Positions 16,943-27,079 of a DNA stretch of 64,000 nt are shown piece after piece. The translations under genes and the position numbers were made by a program. This DNA is from Empedobacter falsenii (GTDB lineage: Bacteria > Bacteroidota > Bacteroidia > Flavobacteriales > Weeksellaceae): assembly GCF_013488205.1 (NCBI RefSeq), contig NZ_CP040908.1, positions 2,333,876 to 2,397,875 of the forward strand. The letters are read 5' to 3'. A model generated the notes under the pieces. That model was given only the letters and a program-made list of their open reading frames with translations, was not told the origin of the DNA and did no database searches. The stretch's first letter is position 1, and the number at the start of each line of letters is the position of its first letter.

Positions 16943-18202
16943 ATGAAATACTTTATACTTTTCTTCTCTTATTTATTATTTATCCAAACTGTTAATTCAC
17001 AAACAAAGGAATTAGATTCAAAATACATTAAAAATATAAAATCTACTCTTAGTAATTTCAAATCAAAAGAAGAAAGAAAAGAATATGAAAATTATTTTGA
17101 ATTTTTAGAACATCGAATTTCTCTTAATTATACTAAAAATAATTACGTATTAGATAATGATTATCAAAAGCTTACTCAAAATATTTTTAATCAAATCATT
17201 TCTAAAAACAATGATTTAAAATCGAATACAAATAAATTCTATATTATTATATCTAATATTCCTAATGCTGCTTCGTTAGGTTTTGATTTTTATTTTATAG
17301 AATCTGGTTTGTTTAATTTGTTAGATAATCAATTTCAATTTGCAGCCGTAATTTGTCATGAGATTGCACATAATCAATTAAATCACACAAGATTATCAAT
17401 AGAACAAGATGCAGAATTTGAAAAATATTTTAAACGAGAAATTAAGTCAATAAAGCGACAAGATTTTTTAAAATTGATTAAATCTCAAAATGAAGTTATT
17501 CAAAAAAAATATGATTTAGCAGAACAATCACGCAAAAAAGAAATTTCTGCTGATAGTTTAGGTTATATTTTATATAAAAATCTAAATTATCCTAAAAGCG
17601 AATATTTTCATCTTTTAAAGAAAATTGAAGAATTTGATCAAAACGATAAGTTTATACTTGATGATTCTATCTACCCTTATTTATTTGATTTGCCTGAACA
17701 AAAATTCAATTCTAAATCGATTAAAATAGAAAAAAACTCATTGTTCGAAGGATTAAATTTCACTGAATATATTGATAAAGATTCTATTCGTACACATCCA
17801 AATTTAGATGATCGATTAAATTGGATTCAGAAAAATTTTCAAGAAGATTTTACGAAACAAAATGTAACTCCTTCGGCAGAATTTGAAAATGTTAAAGCAA
17901 AAGAAATCAAAAATTATTACGAAAATTATATTCACAATGAAGAATATACAACAGCACTTTTGGAGTTGATGTATGAGAAGCAAAATCATTCGAATAGAAC
18001 AGATTTAGATAAATATATCGGAATAGTTTTCACTAAATTGTATGAAGGTCGAAAATCTTTAAAATTTAATAAATATGTTGCTCAAGTTGATGCAAATGAC
18101 AAAAATATCAATAAGCAAAAGTTACTGAATTTCTTATGGAGTTTAACAAATGACGAATTAAAAAATATTGGAGAATATTATACAAAAAAAGCAACTAATT
18201 AG
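16943..18202 (+). CDS. Secreted M48 family zinc metallopeptidase
   Basis: A 419-residue exported peptidase. The signal peptide (MKYFILFFSYLLFIQTVNSQ) is followed by a Lys-rich helical region. The zinc site is H139-E140-I-A-H143 in ICHEIAHNQLNH, with the third ligand E200 in KEISADSLGY. A TRLSIEQDAEF stretch and a later HPNLDDRLNWI motif are typical of BepA/LoiP-like M48 proteins that degrade misfolded envelope proteins. The C-terminal ~100 residues look like helical repeats but are not assigned. It has no transmembrane segment besides the signal, so it likely acts in the periplasm. A terminator hairpin overlaps its stop codon. Confidence 0.87.
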   Translation: MKYFILFFSYLLFIQTVNSQTKELDSKYIKNIKSTLSNFKSKEERKEYENYFEFLEHRISLNYTKNNYVLDNDYQKLTQNIFNQIISKNNDLKSNTNKFYIIISNIPNAASLGFDFYFIESGLFNLLDNQFQFAAVICHEIAHNQLNHTRLSIEQDAEFEKYFKREIKSIKRQDFLKLIKSQNEVIQKKYDLAEQSRKKEISADSLGYILYKNLNYPKSEYFHLLKKIEEFDQNDKFILDDSIYPYLFDLPEQKFNSKSIKIEKNSLFEGLNFTEYIDKDSIRTHPNLDDRLNWIQKNFQEDFTKQNVTPSAEFENVKAKEIKNYYENYIHNEEYTTALLELMYEKQNHSNRTDLDKYIGIVFTKLYEGRKSLKFNKYVAQVDANDKNINKQKLLNFLWSLTNDELKNIGEYYTKKATN

Positions 18203-18213
18203 TTGCTTTTTTC
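18184..18213. terminator. Terminator that includes the M48 stop codon
   Basis: The stem AAAAAAGCAACT / AGTTGCTTTTTT has loop AATT. The TAG stop of the peptidase gene (18200-18202) lies at the loop and right arm. The hairpin has T and A runs on both sides and can also serve the convergent gene. Confidence 0.8.
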
Positions 18214-18217
18214 CTTT

Positions 18218-19717
18218 TTATAAATTTAGTTTTTCTATTCGAACTGAGCTTTCTTTCTCATCTTTATTATATTCACTAATAAAAATATAGCCATATTTAG
18301 CTTTACCAAAACGCATACTTGTTTCCTTTGTTTTGAAAGGCATTTTATCTTGAGTTAAAACGCCATTTTTAAGTTTATTGATAATTAAATTCCAAACTTT
18401 TTTATCAGTTTTATCTTGTTCACTATAAAAAAACAAAACTTCGTTTTCAGCTTTATTTTCTTGAGAAAAAAGATAACTATCAAACATTTTTTGTTTCGAT
18501 TTTTCTAGTACAATATGATTTTTAAAAATTCCGTTTTTATCAAAATTAGCGATAATATAATCTGTAGATCGAATAATAGTAAAGCTATTATCTCCTTTTT
18601 GCTTTTCTAATAAAACCGTAAACGAATCATCATTATAATTAAAAAACTCTTTCAAAGCATAGCGATAACCATCATTATCTCTTAAGGTTTTAAAACCAAT
18701 ATCAGAAAATATTTCGTTGTAATTAATTCTTTTTTCTAGCAATTGCTTTCCTACACTATCATAAATTGTTCGCATCAATCCAATAGTTGGTCCAAATCTA
18801 GAATATGGAATAGCATATTCTGAAGATTCTTTTATCTCTCCAATTACAAGTAATTTATCATTTTGTATTTCCATCTCAGGAAAAACATAAATTCCGTCTC
18901 GATTAGTTTTTGAACTATATACAATATTTGATGTATTTTTTCCATCTGCCAAAGTATACGTTAACAACCTCTCTACCCCAATTTTGGAAAACCCTGAAGA
19001 TTCATCAACCTTTTTTTGCAATAAAACTAATTGATCTTCTTTAAAAGTTCCTAGTTCAAACTTATAACCATCCTTTTTCATTTTCTTATCAATCACATAA
19101 GAAAATGTATTCTCATAATTTTCGTTATAAATATTTATACTTTCTAAAAGATTTTCGAAACCAATCTTAAAATCAACATAATAAACTTGATTTTCGTTCT
19201 TATACATTTTAAATACATTGGCAGAATACATCGAAGTGTTTAAAAATTTCATCTTATCAAAACTTTCAACTTCAGAAAACGAAGTATAACCACCATTTCT
19301 ATAAAACATAACGTCTTCGGTTTTATTTGTTTTCAAATCAAGCTTCATCAAAATATTTCCATATTCACCAAAACTTTTAGCATGGTATAATTTCGAATTG
19401 ATATACAATTTTTGTTTCAAAAATTCTATTCCTGTAAAGGTATAAATTGACTTTGCAATGTTACGAAGCTCAAAATCTCCATTCGTAATTTTGTTCAAAT
19501 TATTGTCTAACAATACATATTCGTATTGAACAAATTTATCTTCTTTTATTAATCCTTTGTTGAAAATGAATGCATATCCGATCACATTTCCATCGTTGTC
19601 ATTAAGTCGAGAAGATTGCTCTAAAACTCCAGTAGACAACTCTTTCAAATTCTGAACTTGAGCAAAAGAAAAAGTGAGAGTAATAAATGTAAGTAGTACA
19701 AATAAAAGTTTTTTCAT
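18218..19717 (-). CDS. Secreted protein of unknown function, DUF6770-like
   Basis: A 499-residue exported protein with a clear signal peptide (MKKLLFVLLTFITLTFSFAQ). The mature part is made of beta-strand-rich segments, with alternating YEYVLLDNNLNKI and KLYINSKLYHAK type strands, suggesting a beta-propeller-like domain. I believe it belongs to the DUF6770 family of Flavobacteriia, from memory of the N-terminal pattern; this is not certain. There is no catalytic motif, lipobox or T9SS sorting tail. It lies 36 bases after the DUF72 gene on the same strand and may be co-transcribed with it. Confidence 0.72.
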   Translation of the reverse strand: MKKLLFVLLTFITLTFSFAQVQNLKELSTGVLEQSSRLNDNDGNVIGYAFIFNKGLIKEDKFVQYEYVLLDNNLNKITNGDFELRNIAKSIYTFTGIEFLKQKLYINSKLYHAKSFGEYGNILMKLDLKTNKTEDVMFYRNGGYTSFSEVESFDKMKFLNTSMYSANVFKMYKNENQVYYVDFKIGFENLLESINIYNENYENTFSYVIDKKMKKDGYKFELGTFKEDQLVLLQKKVDESSGFSKIGVERLLTYTLADGKNTSNIVYSSKTNRDGIYVFPEMEIQNDKLLVIGEIKESSEYAIPYSRFGPTIGLMRTIYDSVGKQLLEKRINYNEIFSDIGFKTLRDNDGYRYALKEFFNYNDDSFTVLLEKQKGDNSFTIIRSTDYIIANFDKNGIFKNHIVLEKSKQKMFDSYLFSQENKAENEVLFFYSEQDKTDKKVWNLIINKLKNGVLTQDKMPFKTKETSMRFGKAKYGYIFISEYNKDEKESSVRIEKLNL

Positions 19718-19753
19718 ATAGTTTTTAAAATAATTTCTAATAATCTTAAACGT

Positions 19754-20635
19754 CTAAAACAACGTCAATTCATCTTGCGGACCACGAATGTCTAAATCCA
19801 AATCATTGTTTAATTTTTTGATAAAATATTTTGCAAGCATAGGAGATTCGAGTTCCAAATTTTGATGAATAAAGAAATACAATTTTTGCAAACCTTCTGC
19901 TTTCCAAAGTTTAATTGTATCAATCCATTCATCCAAGCGTTCATAATCAGATGGAATATTTGCTCCAACAAAACGTACAAAAGCTTCGCTAGAAGTCAAT
20001 CGCATATGCACCATATCTCTCCTACCTGCAGCATCAACAATAATATTTGAAATATTATGCTTTTCTAATAAAGTTATCAATCGATTAAAGTTTTCTTCAT
20101 TAGAAAACCAATCTTCATGGCGTAATTCTACTGCCAAAGGATAACCTTTCGGAAAATTTTCAATAAAATTCTGAAGTTTATCAAAATCTTTTGGAGCGAA
20201 ATTTTCATGCATTTGCAAGAAAATCATTCCTAATTTATCTTCAAACAACGCTACTGCATCCAAATATTGAGTTAATTTATCTGTCACATTTTGTAATCGA
20301 CCATAATGACTTATACTTTGTGGAATTTTCGGGAAAAATTTAAAATCTTTTGGCGTTTTATTCGCCCAAGTTTCTACATTTTCTTTGCTAGGAGAACGGT
20401 AATATGTTGCATTAAGCTCAATACTATTGAATTGAGTCGAATAATAACTTAATTCATCTTTCGTTTTAGGTGGATAAAAATTCTTCAAATCTTGTTTATT
20501 CCATTTTGCACAACCTACATAAACTTCAAAATTATTTGTTTTATCGTAAGAATTTAAAAGCTCAATAGTTTCATTAGGTGTTTTGGGCAATGTAAAATCA
20601 ACCAATTCTGGATTTTCTACTTTTCCGAATTTCAT
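19754..20635 (-). CDS. DUF72 (YecE family) protein
   Basis: A 293-residue cytoplasmic protein of the DUF72/YecE family, a TIM-barrel-like fold of unknown biochemical role. Family landmarks are YVGCAKWNKQDLKNFYPP, FNSIELNATYYRSPS, the FKFFPKIPQSISH strand, LAVELRHEDWF and the C-terminal YFFIHQN motif. The order and length are normal. Some relatives have been linked to iron-sulphur or DNA repair enzymes by neighbourhood, which this locus does not support. Confidence 0.9.
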   Translation of the reverse strand: MKFGKVENPELVDFTLPKTPNETIELLNSYDKTNNFEVYVGCAKWNKQDLKNFYPPKTKDELSYYSTQFNSIELNATYYRSPSKENVETWANKTPKDFKFFPKIPQSISHYGRLQNVTDKLTQYLDAVALFEDKLGMIFLQMHENFAPKDFDKLQNFIENFPKGYPLAVELRHEDWFSNEENFNRLITLLEKHNISNIIVDAAGRRDMVHMRLTSSEAFVRFVGANIPSDYERLDEWIDTIKLWKAEGLQKLYFFIHQNLELESPMLAKYFIKKLNNDLDLDIRGPQDELTLF

Positions 20636-20699
20636 CTTTGTAAATTTTAATCGAAAATACGGATAAATCCAATAGCATTAAAATTACTGCTGCGACAAA

Positions 20700-20731
20700 T
20701 TGTCAGAAATCTTGGTTTGGAATATCTTTTG
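20700..20731 (+). promoter_or_regulatory. Putative htpG promoter
   Basis: TTG at 20700-20702 is followed after 20 bases by TATCTTTTG at 20723-20731. This fits the Bacteroidota TTG-N20-TAnnTTTG pattern except for one extra T. It leaves a leader of about 75 bases ahead of htpG. No CIRCE-type inverted repeat is seen. Confidence 0.45.
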
Positions 20732-20812
20732 AAAATTAGTTTCCGTCTACAAATCATACATTTTAGACCATTCAATAGAAAACTAATTTTATAAATAAAA
20801 AAATACAATAAA

Positions 20813-22690
20813 ATGAATAAAGGAAATATTAATGTTTCGGTTGAGAATATCTTCCCATTAATTAAAAAATTCTTGTACAGCGATCACGAAATCTTTTTAC
20901 GTGAGTTAATTTCTAATGCTTCTGATGCAACATTGAAATTGAAACATTTAACAAGTATTGGTGATGCAAAAGTTGAGTACGGAAATCCAAAAATTGAGGT
21001 AAAAATAAATAAAGAAGACAATACTTTACATATCATCGACCAAGGTTTGGGAATGACAGCTGACGAGGTTGAAAAATACATCAATCAAGTGGCGTTTTCT
21101 GGAGCGGAAGAATTTATCAATCAACACCAAGATGCGGACGGAATTATCGGACATTTTGGTTTAGGTTTTTATTCTGCGTTTATGGTTGCGGATAAAGTAG
21201 AAATCATTACAAAATCATACAAAGACGAGCCAGCAGTTCATTGGACATGTGATGGTTCTCCTGAATTTACATTAGAAAATTCGGATAAAACTGAGCGTGG
21301 AACTGAAATCATTTTACATATTGCTGAAGATTCGAAAGAGTTTTTAGACGAATGGAAAATCCGTGAATTATTGAATAAATACAATAAATTCATGCCAATT
21401 CCGATCAAATTTGGAACGAAAAAAGAAACACTTCCTTTACCAGAAGGTGCTGCTGAAGATGCAAAACCTGAGGAAATCGAAGTTGATGATATTATCAATA
21501 ATACAAATCCGGCTTGGACAAAAGTGCCATCTGAATTATCTGACGAAGATTATCAAAATTTCTACAGAGAATTGTATCCAATGCAATTTGAAGAACCTTT
21601 ATTCCACATTCATTTAAATGTTGATTATCCATTTAATTTGACTGGAATTTTGTTCTTCCCAAAATTAGGAAACAATATCAATATTGATAAAGATCGTATT
21701 CAATTGTACCAAAATCAAGTGTTTGTAACAGACGAAGTGAAAGGAATTGTACCTGATTTCTTGATGTTATTGCGTGGTGTGATTGATTCTCCAGATATTC
21801 CGTTGAATGTTTCTCGTTCGTACTTACAAGCTGATGGAGCTGTGAAGAAAATTTCGGCGCACATTACGAAAAAAGTGGCGGATAAAATGTCTTCATTAAT
21901 GAATCAAAATCGTGAAGATTACGAGCAAAAATGGAACGATATTAAAGTTGTCATTGAATATGGAATGATTTCGGAAGATAAATTCTTCGAAAAATCTGAC
22001 AAATTTGCATTGTATCCAACAGTTGATGGTAAATATTTCACTTGGGATGAATTGAATGCTGCAATCAAAGACAATCAAACCAACAAAGACGGAAAATTAG
22101 TTATTCTTTATGCTTCTGATGTTGATGGACAAGATCAATACATACAAATTGCGAAAGAAAAAGGTTACGAAGTAATTTTATTAGATTCTCCTATTTCTTC
22201 TCACTTGATTCAGAAGTTAGAATCTACAAAAGAAAATGTAACATTTGTTCGTGTTGATGCAGATCATATCAATAATTTGATTGAAAAAGATGAAGTTAAA
22301 ATTTCCAAATTATCTGATGATGATAAAGAAAAATTGAAAACTGAAATCACAGAATCAATCAACAACAAATCATATACAATTCAATTAGAAGATTTATCTG
22401 GAACAGATGCGCCTTTCATCATTACGCAATCAGAATTTATGCGTCGTATGAAAGATATGCAGGCTTCTGGTGGAGCAGGAATGTTTGGAATGGGTAATTT
22501 CCCTGAAATGTATAATGTTGTTGTGAATGCAAACTCGGATTTAGCAACAGAGATTTTGGCTAAAGATTCGAAAGAAGAAAAAGATGCGTTGATTAACCAA
22601 GCATTAGATTTAGCAAAATTATCACAAGGTTTGTTAAAAGGTAAAGAGTTAACAAATTTTATCAATAGAAGTTTTAAGAACATTAAATAA
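20813..22690 (+). CDS. htpG: Molecular chaperone HtpG (bacterial Hsp90)
   Basis: A 625-residue Hsp90 homologue, an ATP-driven homodimeric chaperone of the cytoplasm. The GHKL ATPase domain has ELISNASDATLKLK (Asn/Asp for Mg-ATP), IDQGLGMT and GHFGLGFYSAFMVADKVEI. The middle domain has the RDRIQLYQNQVF-type segment and LNVSRSYLQ with the catalytic Arg loop, and the C-terminal dimerisation domain ends with LLKGKELTNFINRSF. Length fits. It is monocistronic with its own putative promoter and a strong terminator. Confidence 0.97.
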   Translation: MNKGNINVSVENIFPLIKKFLYSDHEIFLRELISNASDATLKLKHLTSIGDAKVEYGNPKIEVKINKEDNTLHIIDQGLGMTADEVEKYINQVAFSGAEEFINQHQDADGIIGHFGLGFYSAFMVADKVEIITKSYKDEPAVHWTCDGSPEFTLENSDKTERGTEIILHIAEDSKEFLDEWKIRELLNKYNKFMPIPIKFGTKKETLPLPEGAAEDAKPEEIEVDDIINNTNPAWTKVPSELSDEDYQNFYRELYPMQFEEPLFHIHLNVDYPFNLTGILFFPKLGNNINIDKDRIQLYQNQVFVTDEVKGIVPDFLMLLRGVIDSPDIPLNVSRSYLQADGAVKKISAHITKKVADKMSSLMNQNREDYEQKWNDIKVVIEYGMISEDKFFEKSDKFALYPTVDGKYFTWDELNAAIKDNQTNKDGKLVILYASDVDGQDQYIQIAKEKGYEVILLDSPISSHLIQKLESTKENVTFVRVDADHINNLIEKDEVKISKLSDDDKEKLKTEITESINNKSYTIQLEDLSGTDAPFIITQSEFMRRMKDMQASGGAGMFGMGNFPEMYNVVVNANSDLATEILAKDSKEEKDALINQALDLAKLSQGLLKGKELTNFINRSFKNIK

Positions 22691-22724
22691 TCTCAGAACA
22701 CTATATTTTAGTAGTCTTAAACTT

Positions 22725-22756
22725 AAAATCCAGCACATTATGTGCTGGATTTTTTA
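22725..22756 (+). terminator. Intrinsic terminator after htpG
   Basis: The stem AAAATCCAGCACA / TGTGCTGGATTTT with loop TTA is followed by a T-run. It starts 34 bases after the htpG stop codon. Confidence 0.9.
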
Positions 22757-23007
22757 TTCTCAATAGATATATTGATGTGTTAAACTTTTAAAGTTAGTCT
22801 GAAATAATTTGCGAAACATGATTTTTGTCATTAATTTTACATCAAGGAATTAATAATTATTCGTTCAGGACTTCAAAATACTTTAGTTGTTTTGAAACAG
22901 AACATTAAAATTAATAGTTGTTTTTCCACAAAATAACGAAATTTTTAAGCCGACAGAGAATTTTCATAATAAGGTGAAAATTAATTCAAATCATTATCAA
23001 AAATTTC

Positions 23008-23040
23008 GGGAAGGATTTCAAGAAATTGAAATCCTTTTTT
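23008..23040 (+). repeat. Copy 1 of an identical 33-bp terminator-like repeat
   Basis: The unit begins GGGAAGGATTTCAA, has loop GAAA, and closes with TTGAAATCC and six T. It forms a 9-bp stem with a stable tetraloop, a good intrinsic terminator for a plus-strand transcript. Copy 2 lies 229 bases to the right. Confidence 0.75.
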
Positions 23041-23236
23041 CTCCAGACGTTCTTTTTAAATCGATTTTGCTCATAGTTTTTGCATTTTTACATATAATTA
23101 ATAATCAATCAGACATGAGTACATTTCATTTATTATTTACAATAGATATTTGTTCTATTTATAAAAATTCTTTTTTTATAATCATTTAAAAAGAACAAGT
23201 TACAATGGACTTATTCAGAAGAAAGAATTTGACATT

Positions 23237-23269
23237 GGGAAGGATTTCAAGAAATTGAAATCCTTTTTT
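23237..23269 (+). repeat. Copy 2 of an identical 33-bp terminator-like repeat
   Basis: All 33 bases match copy 1, including the GGGAA ahead of the stem, but flanking sequences on both sides differ. The identity goes beyond what a terminator needs and suggests a recent duplication or a mobile or recombined small-RNA end. Confidence 0.75.
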
Positions 23270-23289
23270 TATGCAATTATTATAACAAA

Positions 23290-23316
23290 AAAAGAGCGAC
23301 AAATATGTCGCTCTTT
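23290..23316. terminator. Bidirectional terminator after sdhB
   Basis: The stem AAAAGAGCGACA / TGTCGCTCTTTT with loop AATA lies 20 bases beyond the sdhB stop codon on the minus strand. Confidence 0.85.
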
Positions 23317-23336
23317 TAATATATATCAGAATTTTA

Positions 23337-24107
23337 TTATTCTTGTGATACAATTTTTGCAGATAAATACTCACGGTTCATACGTGCGATGTTATCTAAA
23401 GAAATTCCTTTTGGACATTCGATTTCACAAGCTCCTGTATTTGTACAGTTACCAAAACCTTCTAAATCCATTTGTGCAACCATTTTTTGAGCACGACGAG
23501 CAGCTTCTACTTGTCCTTGTGGTAACAATGCGAATTGAGAAACTTTAGCTCCTACGAATAACATTGCAGATCCATTTTTACAAGTTGCAACACAAGCTCC
23601 ACAACCAATACATGTTGCAGCGTCAAACGCTTCATCTGCATGCATTTTGTTTACTGGAATATTGTTTGCATCTACTGTACGTCCTGATGTGTTTACAGAA
23701 ATGTAACCACCAGCTTGTTGGATACGGTCGAAAGATGAACGGTCTACAATTAAATCTTTGATTACTGGGAATGCAGCTGATCTCCATGGTTCGATGTAAA
23801 TCGTTTCACCATCTTTGAACATACGCATATGTAATTGACAAGTTGTAACACCTCTATCTGGTCCGTGTGCTTCTCCATTGATGAATAAAGAACACATACC
23901 ACAAATACCTTCACGACAGTCGTGGTCGAATGCAACTGGCTCTTTTCCTTCCTCTATTAATTGCTCGTTTAATAAATCAAGCATTTCTAAGAAAGAAGAA
24001 TCAGTAGAAACATCTTTTAAGGAATATGTTTCCATTTTTCCTTGAGCATTAGCGTTTTTTTGACGCCAAATTTTCAGCGTGATGCTGATTGTTTTTGATG
24101 ATGCCAT
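23337..24107 (-). CDS. sdhB: Succinate dehydrogenase/fumarate reductase iron-sulphur subunit
   Basis: A 256-residue electron-transfer subunit of complex II. The [2Fe-2S] ligands are in [12 protein letters not shown] with a later Cys in VTTCQLHM. The [4Fe-4S] and [3Fe-4S] clusters are held by [11 protein letters not shown] and [15 protein letters not shown]. It passes electrons between SdhA-FAD and the quinone site at SdhC in the inner membrane. It is the last gene of sdhCAB, 60 bases after sdhA, followed by a terminator. The length and CIGCGAC form are usual in Bacteroidota. Confidence 0.96.
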   Translation of the reverse strand: MASSKTISITLKIWRQKNANAQGKMETYSLKDVSTDSSFLEMLDLLNEQLIEEGKEPVAFDHDCREGICGMCSLFINGEAHGPDRGVTTCQLHMRMFKDGETIYIEPWRSAAFPVIKDLIVDRSSFDRIQQAGGYISVNTSGRTVDANNIPVNKMHADEAFDAATCIGCGACVATCKNGSAMLFVGAKVSQFALLPQGQVEAARRAQKMVAQMDLEGFGNCTNTGACEIECPKGISLDNIARMNREYLSAKIVSQE

Positions 24108-24167
24108 AATTCTATATGATATTTTGACATTTTGCTTGAAAGTTTGTTATCAAGCAAAATGATTTTA

Positions 24168-26180
24168 TTATTTATAACTACGAGTTTTAAGCTCGATATA
24201 TTTGTAATTTAATTCCTCTTTGTGTAAAACCTCAGTGTTGATGTCATCACCTTTATATTCCCAAGCGGCAACATAAGTATAATTTGCATCATCACGCATA
24301 GCTTCACCTTCTTCTGTTTGGTACTCCTCACGGAAGTGACCACCACAAGACTCATTACGGTTAAGTGCATCAATTGCCATTAACTGTCCTAATTCTAAGA
24401 AGTCAGCTACACGTCCAGCTTTTTCTAACTCAGTATTCATTTCGTTAGCATCACCAGGAACTTTTACATCGCGGTAGAATTCTTCACGTAAAGCAGCAAT
24501 TTCAGCAATCGCTTCTTTTAAACCTTCAGCGTTACGAGCCATACCTACTTTATTCCACATGATGATTCCTAAACGTTTGTGGAAACTATCTACAGTTTTA
24601 GTTCCTTTATTGCTTAAGAAATGTTGAATTTGATCTTTAACAGCTTTTTCAGCTTCGTCAAATTCTGGAGTATTTGTAGGAATTTTACCTGTACGAATAT
24701 CTGCTGATAAATAATCTGCAATTGTATAAGGTAATACGAAATAACCATCAGCTAAACCTTGCATTAAAGCAGAAGCTCCTAAACGGTTAGCTCCGTGATC
24801 AGAGAAGTTAGCCTCTCCAGCTACGAAACATCCTGGAATTGTAGATTGTAAGTTGTAATCAACCCAAACACCACCCATTGTATAGTGAATTGCAGGATAG
24901 ATACGCATTGGATTTTCATATGGATTCTCATCTGTAATTTTCCAATACATTTGGAACAAGTTTCCATATTTCTCCTCGATCCATTTTTTACCTAATTTCT
25001 CGATTTCAGCATCTGATGGATTTTGATCTCCGTTTGCGAAAGCAACCTCACGACCTTTTTTCTTAATCTCATCTGTAAAATCTAAGTAAACTCCTTCTCC
25101 AGTTTCGTTAGCTTCGATACCATAACCAGCATCACAACGCTCTTTTGCAGCACGAGATGCAACGTCACGAGGAACTAAATTACCGAATGCAGGATAACGT
25201 CTTTCTAAGTAGTAATCTCTGTCTTCTTCTTTGATATCAACTGCTTTTTTCTTACCAGCACGGATTGCTTCAGCGTCTTCTTTCTTTTTAGGAACCCAGA
25301 TACGACCAGAGTTACGTAAAGATTCAGACATTAAAGTCAATTTAGATTGATTTGTTCCGTGGATTGGAATACAAGTTGGGTGAATTTGTACATAACAAGG
25401 GTTAGCAAAATAAGCACCTTTTTTGTGAATTTTCCATGCAGAAGTTACGTTAGAACCCATTGCATTAGAAGATAAGAAATATACGTTTCCGTAACCACCA
25501 GTAGCAATAACTACTGCGTGAGCAGAATGTCTTTCGATTTCACCTGTAATTAAATTACGAGCGATAATACCACGAGCTTTACCATCTACAAGTACAATGT
25601 CTAACATTTCGTGACGATTGTACATTTGGATGTGCCCTAAGTGGATTTGCTGATTCATTGCTGAATAAGCTCCTAATAATAATTGTTGTCCTGTTTGACC
25701 TTTCGCATAGAAAGTACGAGATACTTGTACCCCACCAAAAGAACGGTTATCTAATAACCCACCGTAATCACGTGCAAAAGGAACCCCTTGCATTACACAT
25801 TGGTCGATAATATTACCAGAAACCTCTGCTAAACGATAAACGTTAGACTCACGAGCGCGGTAATCACCACCTTTGATTGTATCGTAAAATAAACGGTAGA
25901 TAGAGTCGTTATCTCCTTTATAATTTTTAGCAGCATTAATCCCCCCTTGTGCAGCAATAGAGTGCGCACGACGTGGTGAATCTTGGTAACAGAAAGCTTT
26001 TACTTTGTATCCTAACTCTGCTAAAGTAGCAGCTGCAGAACCACCAGCTAAACCTGTACCTACAACAATAACATCAATTTTATCACGGTTATTTGGAGCC
26101 ACTAAGTTTAAGTGTGCTTTGTGTTCGCTCCATTGTTGTGCGATATCTCCTTGTGGAGATTTTGAATCTAATATACTCAT
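24168..26180 (-). CDS. sdhA: Succinate dehydrogenase/fumarate reductase flavoprotein subunit
   Basis: The 670-residue catalytic subunit of complex II. It has the FAD dinucleotide fold [18 protein letters not shown], the covalent-flavin His segment [11 protein letters not shown], the substrate-binding [14 protein letters not shown] region and the [18 protein letters not shown] motif. The ~670-residue size and pairing with a single cytochrome subunit are characteristic of the Bacteroidota/Epsilonproteobacteria type, in which one di-haem SdhC replaces SdhC plus SdhD. It is the middle gene of the operon, 17 bases after sdhC. Confidence 0.97.
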   Translation of the reverse strand: MSILDSKSPQGDIAQQWSEHKAHLNLVAPNNRDKIDVIVVGTGLAGGSAAATLAELGYKVKAFCYQDSPRRAHSIAAQGGINAAKNYKGDNDSIYRLFYDTIKGGDYRARESNVYRLAEVSGNIIDQCVMQGVPFARDYGGLLDNRSFGGVQVSRTFYAKGQTGQQLLLGAYSAMNQQIHLGHIQMYNRHEMLDIVLVDGKARGIIARNLITGEIERHSAHAVVIATGGYGNVYFLSSNAMGSNVTSAWKIHKKGAYFANPCYVQIHPTCIPIHGTNQSKLTLMSESLRNSGRIWVPKKKEDAEAIRAGKKKAVDIKEEDRDYYLERRYPAFGNLVPRDVASRAAKERCDAGYGIEANETGEGVYLDFTDEIKKKGREVAFANGDQNPSDAEIEKLGKKWIEEKYGNLFQMYWKITDENPYENPMRIYPAIHYTMGGVWVDYNLQSTIPGCFVAGEANFSDHGANRLGASALMQGLADGYFVLPYTIADYLSADIRTGKIPTNTPEFDEAEKAVKDQIQHFLSNKGTKTVDSFHKRLGIIMWNKVGMARNAEGLKEAIAEIAALREEFYRDVKVPGDANEMNTELEKAGRVADFLELGQLMAIDALNRNESCGGHFREEYQTEEGEAMRDDANYTYVAAWEYKGDDINTEVLHKEELNYKYIELKTRSYK

Positions 26181-26197
26181 TTCTTGATATTATTTAA

Positions 26198-26890
26198 TTA
26201 TTTAACAAAAAAATGGTAAACAGCGATGATAATGAAACCTGCTGGAATTAAAATTGAATACCATTTCCCGAAAGCAACAATTACTGGAGTGTATTTGTTG
26301 TGTCTTGCACCAATAGATTGGAATGCAGATGCAAATCCATGTTGTAAGTGTAATGATAAAAATACAAATGCAACAATGTAAATTACTAATCTTACAAAAC
26401 TTAAAGCACCTTCTAATGTGAAAACGTGGTTTAAGTGATCCATAAAGTAATTTCCTTGAGCAAACTCAGGATTTGGAGCAATGTAGTGATCAGTAATTGT
26501 AGGAACCCAAAAGTCATACAAGTGTAATAATAAGAAAACTAAAATTACAGATCCAGAAACTAACATGTTTCTTGACATCCAAGAAGCATTTGCAGCACCA
26601 TTATACTTTTGATAAGCAACTGGTCCACGCGCTTTCTTGTTTTGCGCTTCTAATACAAACCCCATTACAAAGTGGTATACAACACCAATTAATAAAATAG
26701 GCTGCATTAAATATTGGATAAAAGGGTTATCACTCATGAAAGCCGAAACTTCATTGAACCCATTCGGATTAATAACAGATAATGCATTAATCACGAAATG
26801 TTGTAACAAGAACACGATCAAAAATAACGCTGAAAGCGCCATCGCGAACTTCTTACCAATCGACGATTTTAGTAATGATTCATTTGCCAT
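26198..26890 (-). CDS. sdhC: Succinate dehydrogenase cytochrome b558 subunit
   Basis: A 230-residue inner-membrane subunit with five hydrophobic segments. Its conserved histidines lie inside helices (LLQHFVIN, VVYHFVMGF, LLLHLYDFWV, LSLHLQHGFASAFQ), which supports two haem b and a quinone site. The signature ending AFQSIGARHNKYTPVI and a short final helix are typical. It is the first gene of sdhCAB and has its own promoter upstream. Confidence 0.95.
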   Translation of the reverse strand: MANESLLKSSIGKKFAMALSALFLIVFLLQHFVINALSVINPNGFNEVSAFMSDNPFIQYLMQPILLIGVVYHFVMGFVLEAQNKKARGPVAYQKYNGAANASWMSRNMLVSGSVILVFLLLHLYDFWVPTITDHYIAPNPEFAQGNYFMDHLNHVFTLEGALSFVRLVIYIVAFVFLSLHLQHGFASAFQSIGARHNKYTPVIVAFGKWYSILIPAGFIIIAVYHFFVK

Positions 26891-26923
26891 AAAGCAATTC
26901 GTTTAATTTTTTAGATATTTCCA

Positions 26924-26955
26924 CAAATTTAATCATCCCGTTGCTCTAATCACAA
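26924..26955 (-). promoter_or_regulatory. Putative sdhCAB promoter
   Basis: On the minus strand a TTG (complement of 26953-26955) is followed after 21 bases by TAAATTTG (complement of 26924-26931), a full match to the Bacteroidota consensus. The start of sdhC lies 33 bases beyond the -7 box, which gives a short normal leader. Confidence 0.65.
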
Positions 26956-27044
26956 TGAATTATATCATTTCGTTAACAGATTTCGATAGTTTAGAATCAT
27001 TCTTAGTTAATTAAGACATTTTTAACAAATTTTCTAAATTTTTA

Positions 27045-27075
27045 TTGCTTAATAAATAATTAATTTCTATACTTG
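27045..27075 (+). promoter_or_regulatory. Putative promoter of a small RNA
   Basis: TTG at 27045-27047 and TATACTTG at 27068-27075 are spaced by 20 bases. There is one mismatch to TAnnTTTG. Transcription would start at about 27080. Confidence 0.5.
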
Positions 27076-27079
27076 CAGT

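Larger units (their letters stand above)
22757..23285. other. Intergenic zone without a supported protein gene
   Basis: About 530 bases of AT-rich DNA lie between the htpG and sdhB terminators. Open frames here are short and low-complexity, and one of about 70 codons runs across the first repeat hairpin, so none is convincing. The only clear structures are two identical 33-base terminator-like units (listed separately). They might end two small RNAs, but I could not find a good TTG-N20-TAnnTTTG promoter ahead of either. Confidence 0.5.

Noticed and set aside
22974-23189. Open frame of 71 codons across the first 33-bp repeat
   Set aside because: It runs through the terminator-like hairpin, is Phe/Ile/Asn rich with no recognisable pattern, and lies in a region without promoter signals.
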